Part shown: one piece after another, positions 24,181 through 34,297 of the stretch
Layout of the letters: each line of letters begins with the position of its first letter
How positions within the stretch are numbered: the first letter of the stretch is position 1
Assembly (NCBI GenBank): GCA_029721435.1
Contig: CM056577.1
Coordinates: 28,103,719 to 28,167,718 of the forward strand
Length of the DNA: 64,000 nucleotides
Direction of reading: 5' to 3'
Source: Gymnothorax reevesii
Lineage: Eukaryota; Chordata; Actinopteri; Anguilliformes; Muraenidae
Made by a program: the position numbers and the translations under genes
The notes under the pieces: model-generated
Seen by the model: the letters and a program-made list of their open reading frames with translations, nothing else
The model's database searches: none
What the model was told of the DNA's origin: nothing

Positions 24181-25522
24181 TGCGAGGGTTTGGCCTTGCA
24201 GTCCCTCCCCCTGCTGCATTCTTCACCTCCACCTTAACGGGCAACAGGTGTGGCTCGTTGAGGTGAAGGGCTGCATATTTAAAGGTTGGCTGTGCATTAG
24301 TGATTGCAGCAGCATTTCTGAATTGTTGCCCTGCTGTTTTGTGCTGCTGCTCCAATGTTGTTGTTATTGTACTGATATGAAATCAGGTAGACACCAGAAG
24401 TGAGGTGAAGGGGAATGAGGAGTTTAATAAAACAAAAGAAAACAGGGACGAGGGCCAACAAAAAACTTGGCCCAAAGGGTTGCAAAAGACAAACTAAGGT
24501 GAGCTACACAGAGCTAAGAACTAAGGATCAGAAAACAACAAAAACAAAAGGCACTGGAAACTCCTGGCAGGATAACCATAAACAGAAAAGAACAATGATT
24601 CTTGGAATGCAAAGGCTATATACAAAATGACTATGAAAACGAGACTTGGGAACATGAACTTGCGAACAAGAACTTGCAAACATGAACAAGGACTGGGAAC
24701 ATGAGCGAGACACTGTCTGCCAGCCAACTTCCACCGCATCCAGATAAAGGCTAGGAAATCAAGGACACATGAGGGGCAACACCTGGAGAAGGAGAAACAA
24801 GAGGCAGGGCAAGATCATGACATGGACTAAGATTGGTTGACAAGACTTTCTCATTAAGAGAATGAGCGTGCTCAGCTTAAGTACCAATTAAGTATGCGGT
24901 TTGAAAGCAGCATGAATGTTCGGAACAGAAAAGCACAGCAAGACTTGAAATAGCAAAGCAGGAATCATGACAATAAACTCACTGTCTAAATTAGTAATAT
25001 TAGTAATGTGCCTATCTAAGAATTACACCACCCAGGGAGTGTTAGTAAATGTTAGTAACTTAAAAACAGTTAATTGCCAATTAAGCTTAGGGAGCCCCGA
25101 ATCAGCACAGCACAGAAGGAAGGGGGAAATACCAAAGCCAACCAGAGCTCTGAAATGTGCAACAACGAAGGCACGGGGCGGAACGCAGACAAGCGGTGGA
25201 GTGGCTTGGCAGACCTGGCATGAACAAAAACACGGAAAAGTAAAAACATGGACAATGAACATGAATTATGAAATATTTGATCCTAACACAAGAAACTGTT
25301 ACAATTGTGACTATGAACATGAGCTATGAACTATGAAATCTTGAACATGAAACTGTTAAAACCATAAATGCTGTCCTGGCCAAAGGCCAGAACCCCGGAA
25401 CACAACATGTCTTTTTTTTTTTTAACTGTTTAAGTCTTTTCTATTTTTACTCAGCCTGTGTGTCGGGGTCCATGGTCCCAGTGCCTACCGCATGTTGCAT
25501 CCGGCGGGACAAATCCATGACA
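24181..25522 (+). mobile_element. LTR-A copy 2, split by a nested insertion
   Basis: The left part (24181-24358) matches LTR-A: TTGCAGTCCCTCCCCCTGCTGC, CACCTCCACCTTAACGGGCA, GTGTGGCTCGTTGAGGTG and a TATTTAAAGG word. The right part (about 25408-25522) continues with TTTTTACTCAGCCTGTG, the GTCGGGGTCCATGGTCCC block and AAATCCATGACA. The middle is another LTR-like insertion. No clear 5-bp duplication flanks the outer ends (GGTAC against AAGGG), which fits a 3' LTR still attached to internal sequence. Confidence 0.7.
24359..25407 (-). mobile_element. LTR-like insertion nested in LTR-A copy 2
   Basis: About 1.05 kb interrupting LTR-A. Read on the minus strand it begins TGTTGTGTTCCGGGGTTCTG and ends with CAATAACAACA, short TGTTG/CAACA inverted ends typical of LTRs. 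A CTTTTGTTTTATTAAACTCC word on the minus strand (near 24425-24445) resembles a polyadenylation region, and it is rich in GTTCATG repeats. A clean target duplication cannot be set because the junctions lie in repeated TGT. ORFs inside it on both strands are domainless. Confidence 0.5.
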
Positions 25523-27184
25523 AAGGGTTGTGACGGCAAGAAGGTGTGCTGAATAGTGCAGTGAACGAGAAGCTCGAGGAATGGGCTTTAGAGCAAGAGG
25601 CACAGTAACCAGCCCACTTGCATACTGACACACAGCGCACACAAGCGGGTACGTGAGGCTTAACTGGGGATTAAGGAATAAAAATCACCATTTGAATATG
25701 AATATACAGTATACCGGCATGGTGCCCTATTTAGCTCGAGCGCTTTCCTTTGAAAGACCTCCGCACGGAAATGGGATTTTAAATGTGAAATGAACGACGG
25801 CAGACTTTTGAAAAAAAAACAGGGGGAAGCGCAATTTACTGAGAAGCGGAAAGTGAGGATGGCTTTCTTTTACAGATCCCCCTCCCAGCTGTCGGCAGTC
25901 TGAAATGCATTTTTGACAACATAATAGGACATTTCCACCCGCGCTCCTGAAAGACGCATGGTTCGTGGCTGTGAAAGTCTGCGGGGCGGCCCCTTTGTAT
26001 TTTTTTGTGTTGCCGTATATGGACACGCAGTACAAAACTGCCTCGCCTTTTGACATTCTGCGGAAAAGCAAGCAGATGAATGATTGAGAGTAATACAAAT
26101 CAAATACTGAGGGATGAAAAGGGAGAGAAGTGAAATTGATTTTAAAAAAGCAGGAGAATCTGTCTAAAATTTGATGAAAGCCAGTCTTCACCTCAGGATC
26201 CGCTTTTGTGAATCAAACACTGACGTCCCTGGGTAATCATTCATGTAACATTTTGATGTGACAAGGCAATAATCATTCTAAAAAGGCCTGCATTTTATTT
26301 CTTTATTTTTTTCTTTTTGATTGAAGCCCATTTGGATGTCAATAATAATAAAAACCCATGAAAAAAAAAAAAAAAAATCTGAAACATCATTGGCATTTCA
26401 GTTTCTTACGTGAAAGTCGCTGCAGTTTCAGTGCAAACTCCAGCTACTTTGTACAATTAACAATCTTCTGTAAGGGACCTCTTTTCATTTAGGCTGTAGC
26501 CATTTACAGTGAATTCAGTGATTGAATTTGCATAAATCTGATGTATAGCATCCTGTTCAAGGAGATGCTTATCCAACCAGTGCATTTAGTCAACAAAGAC
26601 AACACCCTAATGTTGGGTAGCTCAGAGCGAATAAATGAATCAAGAAATAAATGAATTAAGACTTGCAAGCGTTAGCAAGGGTGCTAAAAATAAATTGACA
26701 TTGACTGGCATAAGGTTCACATAAACCCGGAGAGAATCTTGACGCATGTTCGCAGGCAGAGTCCAATAATAAATCAGTACATGACCCAGAGTACGACTAT
26801 TACAGGGTAGCGGTAATTTATGAACCATTGTGACAAGAAAGCATCGTGTTCAGCTGCGGCCGTGTTTTTTCCGGATGGATGGGCAATCAAGATGCACTTG
26901 CTTCCTGCCTGTGCATTCAACTAAATGCTTGCAGCAGATTTTGCAGCGCTCAATGAGGTCATTTCTGGGCCCATCCGTGTTTCAACCCAACAATTAATTT
27001 TTAATGGAGTCGGCCCTTTGTAGCACAAGAAGGGTTCATTCAATGTGAACCTGCAATGAAAGTAGCCAAAAGTGAAGGCCAATGTTACTGACACAAGGCT
27101 AGCAGGACTAAGAGTCGATTGGCTCATATTAAAGCACCTCAGTGGTGATCTAAGTGCAAAAAGTGAAATACCAAGAACCTTCAC
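25523..27184. other. Intergenic, nothing recognised
   Basis: Contains a 154-codon minus-strand ORF (25727-26191) with an overlapping 77-codon ORF in another frame; neither shows a domain. A-tract near 26360. No transposon ends recognised. Confidence 0.5.
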
Positions 27185-27495
27185 GCATTCATCCAATATC
27201 TACCCTGCATATTCATAATTTGGGCTGTAGCATTCTCTGTGTCATGCAACGGGCAAAACGTATAGACACATCCTGGACAGTCTGTCAATAAATCACTGGG
27301 ATTACAATGAATTCACTCATGCCTATGGAAAATTTAGAGTTTCCTGTTAGCATGTATATCTCTGGACCATGGGAAGAAACAATTACTGGGAGAAAACCCA
27401 CACAGGAGCATTCCAGGTACACGCAGAAACACCGCAGGGTAGAGTCAAACCTTCAGTGTTCTTACAATGAAGCCATAGTGCTATCCATAACCCAA
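27185..27495 (-). mobile_element. SINE-like / LINE 3'-tail repeat, decayed copy
   Basis: Minus-strand order matches the copy at 15148-15470: a CGCC...ATAGCACTATGGCTTC head near 27465-27505, then GGGTTTGACTCTACC-like text, a TGTGTGGGTTTTCTCCCAG block near 27395, and further degraded text. It is more diverged than the other two copies. Confidence 0.6.
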
Positions 27496-27988
27496 ACGCG
27501 CCACCCCCGTTTAGTTGTCGAACTGATCCTAATTTTACTCTTGTGTCTGCCTTGTTATTGTTAACTTTATTTTCAAGTTTTCTTTGGCAGTAGGGTACAA
27601 CATAATAAAACTGACTTATTGTTTAGTTTGTAGAGTTTAATTCTGTAATTGCATCATTAGCACTGCCTGAAAATTGTATATGAAATTTCGACTGAAATGA
27701 ATCCTGAAATGTGTTCTCCCTGACTGCAATCAAGCTTCATTTGCATGGCTGATTTCTCTGACTTGTTGAGAACATTTCCCACTAGGGCTACTGCAGTTGT
27801 GTCCAGTACAGGCTAGAGAGACCCTGTTCTCCACTTACGTCACTGCTAACTTTGTCTAATGGTGAATGGTTGTTTGTCCAATTCATTTCCCTGCTAATGT
27901 GCGAGTGTGTAGTTGGAACATAGATTTAGAATCATAGAGAATTGGTTGTCAAAAGATGCTGATACGTCCAGGCATTCATGCAACAACC

Positions 27989-29576
27989 CAGCTGTAAGAA
28001 AAGGAGAGAAGATGAAAATACTAGTTAAGATGAATTCAATGAATTCACTTATTTTAAGACTTAAAACACTTATTTCTACCACCATTTTTCTTAGTAAGAC
28101 AAAAAAATTTGTCCTTGATTTGAGGTAATTTTGACTAGCTTGCCGAAGGAATGAGAAATTTTCACTTGCCAAGCAAATAGTAACTTATTTTAAAGAGGTT
28201 GTGGGAATGAATTTTAAAATCTCTGAAACCAAGTTCAGTTCGATTAATGCACTGTCATAAAACATTCTTCGCTGAAATTTTTCCAAAATATCACCTAATT
28301 ACTGAGTTATGGCCATAGCAAGGCACTTAGCAACCAAGACAAAAAGCTTCGGCCATCTTCGGGAATTTCCGGCAGTGACGTCTATTCAAGAACAGCCTCT
28401 TTGCTTACTGTGCGGTATTGTGTATGTAGTGTGCATGGTGTGTAATCAGAAACACACTCACACTCGACTCACCATATAGTGAGTACGATTGAAAAGTATT
28501 GAAATGTAAATTTAGTGTGTCAGAAAGATCGACCAACCTCTAACCGAGGGAGCGGTCCCACTCCTCGCCAGGTGATATTCACAAACGCCACTTGAGCATA
28601 ACTGACAGTAGTGGGCACTGGGTACCACAGGCGGTGCGTCGGCTGCTGCAAAGGGACGCTCAATCCTCACCCTTCAGTGCTGAATGACCTAAACCTGTCG
28701 CAGTTCACTTTTCTTGATTAGAAAGTTTCTCAGACTAATTGGTGAAACGACAATGAAAGGTATTTTAATAGCGTTGTTATACATTGCTTCACAAAATTGA
28801 GGCGTTTCTTTCGCACAGAAATGACGACGTAAATATCAGCATGTCTTCATAATTTCTGTGGTCGAGTGACTTGTGAAAGGTGCAGGACAGCCCGCGAGGT
28901 TCACAAAGCAACAAGCTGTGAAACATGTCAGACATTTCCATCTACATTCAGCAATTAAGAATGTAGAAAAGGATGGATTCTCGTGACTTACAGCTACATG
29001 AGCCTCGCAGACCGATCCACACGCGCCCCACGAGCCGCTGAGCGCAGAATTTACCAACCCATCAGTAAAGAAAAGCACCAGAAATCCGAATGCGTGAGAG
29101 TTGACAGATATGCGTAATAAATTAAAACTGGCCACACCTGATAATGTTGAGAGTTTCCGGAGTTTTGGCAATGGTAATTTAAAGAAATTAAATTACAATC
29201 CATCTTGGATTGTATGTTGTGTTCTTGAAATGACGTCCCACTTCCTTATTAGTCAGAAATTTTAGTATTTCCCCGTGAAATTTGAATGATCTTCGGAATT
29301 GTACAAATAAATGTAAAAAAAGGCGTTTAGAACACATTTTTCTCGCATTTATTTCTCATGATACCTTTTATTTATCTAGTCAGAACTTAAATAACAGGAT
29401 TCCAGCAATTTCAGATAGGACTTCCCATCACCTCAATAAGTTACTATTTGCTTGGCAAGTGAAAATTTTCTTATTCCATTGGAAAGCTAGTCAAAATTAC
29501 CCCAAATCAAGGACAATTTTTGTTGTCTTACTAAGAACAATGGTCCTAGTATTTTCATCTTTCATTTTTTGCAGTG
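27989..29576. mobile_element. Decayed non-autonomous element with about 180-bp inverted arms, possible CACTA type
   Basis: Left arm (27989 to about 28190) and right arm (about 29390-29576) are inverted copies. Shared words include AGATGAAAATACTAG, CTTAGTAAGACAA, TTTGTCCTTGATTTG-GGTAATTTTGACTAGCTT and TTTTCACTTGCCAAGCAAATAGTAACTTATT. The right end reads TTTTTTGCAGTG followed by TA, equivalent to an inward CACTGCAAAAAA terminus. The left end is degraded. The 1.2-kb interior has no recognised gene; the 183-codon ORF at 29282-29833 is partly repeat arm and is rejected as a gene. Confidence 0.55.
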
Positions 29577-29578
29577 TA

Positions 29579-30444
29579 GGCGGATTAGACAGAGCCAGAC
29601 TATATCTCCGCAAAACCTGTGAATCTGGGATACATCAGGGTTGCCGTTCATTTGTCAAAACGTCCATTATACTTGACCCTCCGGACCTCGGTTTTCTAGC
29701 CTTTTTGTCATTGGATACGTTGTGGGATAAACACTGTTTGTGGAGTCAGCTTTATGAGGTCAGAGATAAAGAGCAGGTCATAGAGTGGCATTTATACCCA
29801 GAGAAGAAAGGTAGTGGATGGGTTGACATCTAAATAAAGGCATGGCATCAGTTAAGCACTTGACCTTTCCATGGGTCTGTTACTGCCATGGTTACAGCGG
29901 CAGCCGTTGGCTCTAGTCCCTGTCACATAATTTGCTTCAACAAGCAGTTGCAGTCAGCAAAGGAAACAAAACAGTGACTATTCCCTTTAATAAATTCAGT
30001 TTAAAATAACAGATTTGCCAAGGCATTGTGTACTTCTATTACATTCTGTTGGAGACTTTTGTGAGACAGTTTGTTGGCGAATTTCAGCTTTAAAAAGAAT
30101 GATACTGTAGGTGGATGAGCTTGCAATAAGTGATGTATTGTGGGCAAGGGAACACTGCCAGTGAGCAGTGGGGCATTGACGGAGTTCTTTCTTAACGACA
30201 AACGCTAGCCAGATGTACTTCAACAGGAACATTCGACTCGCAGGCAGCCCACTAACTAGCTGTCCAGGGAGTGATTGTGCAGCCCATTTCCCCAGTGCCA
30301 CCACCATGTTCTTGATTGAGTGTTTTGTGGCTGCTACCGCTGTGTAAGACCCGTACGACTGAATATCTGGTGTGTTGCCTGAAACTGTCATGAAAAAGGA
30401 CAAAAACTTTGCTCCAACATCTGGTATTTCTGGACAGAATGTAC
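29579..30444. other. Intergenic, nothing recognised
   Basis: A 135-codon minus-strand ORF (29996-30403) overlaps another in a different frame. No domain or splice context supports either. Confidence 0.5.
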
Positions 30445-30790
30445 TACACTAATCAGCCATAAGATTAAAACCACTGGCCTAATATAGTTAAGGTCAACTT
30501 GTGCTGCCAAAACTGCTCCATCAAACTAATATCGTCTGAATACCCAGCAGAGCATTTCCCAGAGTTTCACAGTCCCTCCACCAACTTGTCTTCTTCCCAC
30601 AGTGCATCATGTTGCCATTTCTTCCCAGGTGAATCGTGCACACCTATCCAGCTGGAACGCCAGATGTAAATGGAAATGTGGCAAACTGGACCAGGCAGCC
30701 TCCTTTAATTGCTCCAAGGTCCAGTTCTGTAGCTCAATTGCCCATTGAGGGTGACTTTAGTGATGGACCGGGGTTAGAGTGGATACTTTG
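30445..30790 (-). mobile_element. Deleted copy of a fish Tc1-like interspersed DNA repeat
   Basis: Begins ACTAATCAGCCATAAGATTA, the familiar end of a widespread fish repeat, then jumps to internal text (TTCTTCCCACAGTGCATCAT, TTGCTCCAAGGTCCAGTTCT). The transposase frame would lie on the minus strand but is broken and mostly deleted. Confidence 0.6.
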
Positions 30791-31171
30791 ACTGGTCCGC
30801 AAACTAAAAAATGCAAAACACAGCAGGGTGTGGTGCACTGTGTGCTTTTTTCTATTACTTTTTTTTTTAATTTAATTTAATTAATTTATTTTAAAATAAT
30901 TTTTTAATGCCTTTTGTACTCTTACTGCTGTTTGTTTTTCTTCGTGTAAAGCACTTTGTGCTCTTGCTAGAAAAGTGCTATATAAATAAAGTTATAATAA
31001 TAATTATTATTATTATATAAAAAATTAAATTCAGATTCCAAGTAACTGTGGTTTTTATGACATTTTCATAAATTTCCAAGATTTTATTCCCTTTTTTCAT
31101 GAATTTTTTTAAAAATCTGAATTTCTTGAATTAACTCTTGGTGAAGGAGTTAATTTTCATTCTATACAGTT

Positions 31172-31206
31172 AAATGTACTGCTCAAAAAAATAAAGGGAA
31201 CACTTT
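31172..31206. mobile_element. Isolated Tc1-like terminus
   Basis: TACTGCTCAAAAAAATAAAG followed by GGAACACTT is a well-known terminal text of fish Tc1-like/MITE copies. No partner terminus was found nearby. Confidence 0.5.
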
Positions 31207-31602
31207 GAGTGATATTGTGTTGTTTAAGTGTTATATGGGAATATTTTAGGAATTTATGCCAGAGGAGTGAAAGCATTCATACTTCTTTGTACATTACTAT
31301 GGATTTCTTGAGCATGATGAAACACTTCAAATATGCTGTACACCAGAGGTAAGTTTTAAATGCAGAACTATTCTTAAATAAATTGAATTTATCTTCAATG
31401 GGAAAATTGCTTTGAAATATAAATGAAAGCATTAGTGTTTTTATTTGTACTTATGCAGTAGAATTGTTCCTTTTGAAGTGATGGAAGTACTGTGACTTTT
31501 TCTCGCCACCCGATATTAAAATAATATATGATTATAAATTTCAACATTTGGGGCATGACTGGTTTGGAAATTATGTTGGTAACTAACGAGTAAAAATCAG
31601 AC

Positions 31603-31606
<4 letters not shown>

Positions 31607-31639
<33 letters not shown>
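31607..31639. repeat. (TG)n microsatellite
   Basis: Sixteen or so consecutive TG dinucleotides. Confidence 0.95.
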
Positions 31640-31640
<1 letters not shown>

Positions 31641-32345
31641 TGCTTTCATATAAGGACAGCCATGTCTCCTTTCCTTGACATCTAAAATGCTAATCATACA
31701 TTGGTATGTCTCCCTAACGCGGGGAAAAATTTAAATCAATGTTTTTATCAGTATTCCCGGTAAGGATTTCAAATGCTTTGTAATATATGGATTTTGATGT
31801 GATGTGTGTTTATATTTCCCACTGTTTTCGGAAATGACAGACAAATTATCTGCCGTCCTCTAGCATAACATTCATCTGCAAGACACTTACAATCAAACTG
31901 ATGTTCAGTAAGTGTATAGAATAATGTAACTGGGGCAGCTACGTGACGGATCAGACAAGGTACAATTCATATGGAGCAGCAATCACCGCAGTTATGAACA
32001 GGTGTGTGAAATACACGGTACACAGACGTAAGCTATTGTAGAATAATGCAAAAGAGATACAAGAAAAAAGACTACTTTTAAATTGCAATCCCTGATACAG
32101 AATGCATCATTGCGAACGCTCTGACACAGGGACTGAAAATACATTAGTTTGGGGCGGTGGCACGTTTTGATTGAGACATTGCAGGGCCGAGACGAAGGCT
32201 GAGTGCTGTCTGAAAAGATGAGCCTTCTGATTTCGATGTAGGATCTGCTTGGACCGTGAATTTTGCAGGGGCATGGACAGGTCATTCAGCCACTGGGGAC
32301 CTAGAGTGGTCCGGAGAGGCTCTAGGGTGAGCCGAGTCTCATACC

Positions 32346-32556
32346 GACTCGTCATATTCAGACATTACCCGACTAAGTATCAATATCCAGCAATAAAGGA
32401 GACTTTTGCCATCCTTATTTGATGCCAGTGTTAAAACGAACCCCACCCCCTAACCCCTAACCTGGACCATAACCCTCAACATAAAATAATGGTGCCGAAA
32501 ACCTCCTTTTTTGTCATGTATAGACACGTGGTCAGGTAGCGTCGGTATATGATGAA
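32346..32556 (-). mobile_element. MITE with telomere-like interior, copy 1
   Basis: The ends (ACTCGTCATATTCAGACATTA... and the complement of ...GGTATATGATGAATTGG) pair as imperfect inverted repeats containing CTACCTGACC and AAAAGGAG. The interior on the minus strand is a run of GGTTAGGG-like words (CCCTAACCCCTAACC on the + strand near 32447-32462). A second copy in opposite orientation is at 42438-42663. Confidence 0.65.
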
Positions 32557-33964
32557 TTGGGACATGAGCACCTGTCATTCAAATGGAGGGAAGGAAGATG
32601 TAGTCAACCTGCTGTTGCGGAATACAGCAGACGGGCTAGTCTGTCGAGAATGATGACTTCCTGCTGGGCTGCCATGTGCACAGCAGTGTAAGCCAGAGTC
32701 AGAACTTCTAATCTGTCCCTGGCAGCAACTGGCTGCCACTACAGAGATTTCAGGATCAGGCTAAAATGCAAAGATGGGAAGGTTGGAGATGATTTTGGCT
32801 GAGGCATTCTGGATTAGCTGCTGGGGTTGGATGGCACAGGATGGAACACTTGCAAGTGAGGCATTACTGTTGTCTTTGAAGGAGATCATTAATGGCTTAG
32901 ATGAGGAATTATGTCAAGTTGGTGGTCGGCAAGAACGAGTTGATGCTGCAATTTGCTTTTTGAAGTCTAGTTGTATGTCTAATTCCACCTGCAGGTTCTT
33001 TGTAGAGTGAGCAGCAGCCTCTGTTGTGCTGTTGACAGAAGGCAAGCTCTTCTAGAGAGTTTGGTATAGGGACAGAAGAACAACCCTGTCTTATCCATAT
33101 TGATCTTAGGATGATGCCTAGTCATCCACACGAAGATGACTGCCATGCAGGTGAATATTTCTTATTGGCCCTTCATATTAGTGGGAGACAATGATTGGAA
33201 CAGTTCAGCGTCATCTGCATCACATCAGGAGGAAAAGCAATTGAATGTTATAACAAATCCAAAAAAATGGGTATGAATAAAAAACAGCAGGGGCCCTAAT
33301 TCAGATCCCTGGGGGACTCCTGTAGTAAGTGGTTGGGGTCCAGAAACAGGTTTCCCAGATGGGATCTTTACAGGTACGAAAGTAAGAGAGGGAAGTCTGA
33401 GAAATCCCTTACTCACTTAGAGTAGAGTAAAGGACTTTGCTGTTGACTGTGTCTCATGTGGCCGACAGGTCAAGAAGGGCTAAGACAAAGGCACTTGCAA
33501 TCTTGGTTGAGTGGTCAGCCAAAAATCCAGACTGGTGTGAGTCAAGAAGGTGGATCAGATGAACAAATTATGAATATGCAAGTACAGCACAATTCAAAAT
33601 TATGGATAAAAGGAAGCGATAAAACAGCACAGAATTTCCTGGGAAAATATCAGGTATTAGAGGAATCAATATAGGGCATTGTGAGGACTGCTGTGATATC
33701 TTGAAAGCAAATATGAAAGGGTCCACAGGCAATGGAGTAGTTATACTGCAGGAAATATAAGGAACAAACTCATTGCATATAAATTTCAGAACAGGAGATA
33801 ATATTAGGTCAAGTGGACATGCACGTGCACAACGGGGAGGAGAGAGGGCTGAGGTGGAGGATAGGAAGAAGATGAGCAGGGAAAAGAAAGTGGTAAAGAA
33901 ATATTATGAGTAAGAAACTCATAAACTGGTTTTGGCCTGAAAAAATGGGCCTCAGCCATTGTGG

Positions 33965-34292
33965 TGTAAGGGTTTGTCCTTGCAGTCCCTCCCCCTGTTG
34001 CATTCTTCACCTCCACCTTAAGGGGCAACAGGTGTGGCTCGTTGAGGTGGAGGTGAAGGACTGCTATTTAAGGGGTGGCTGCGCCTTAGTCCTGTGCAGC
34101 AGCATTTTGTGAGTCACTGGTGTGTGTTTACGCTGCTGCTCCCCTAATGTGCTGTTTTTTTATGTGTTTAATTAAACAGTTTTTAAATTTTTACTCAGCC
34201 TGTGCACTTGGGTCCCTTCACTTGCTTTTGGGTACATGGCCCGAGTGCCCGCCGGCTTCGTGTTTTCAGCCGGCGGGGGCAAAACCATGTCA
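33965..34292 (+). mobile_element. Solo LTR, family LTR-A, copy 3
   Basis: 328 bp beginning TGTAAGGG and ending CATGTCA, with a perfect 5-bp duplication TGTGG (33960-33964 and 34293-34297). It has the family order: TTGCAGTCCCTCCCCC, CACCTCCACCTTAAGGGGCA paired with TGAGGTGGAGGTG, a CTATTTAAGG word, ATTAAACAG, TACTCAGCCTGTG and the GCCGGCTT/AGCCGGCGG hairpin. The 26-bp minisatellite begins directly after its 3' duplication. Confidence 0.9.
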
Positions 34293-34297
34293 TGTGG

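Noticed and set aside
29282..29833. 183-codon ORF
   Set aside because: Its middle is the right inverted arm of the 27989-29576 element, so the frame is fortuitous.
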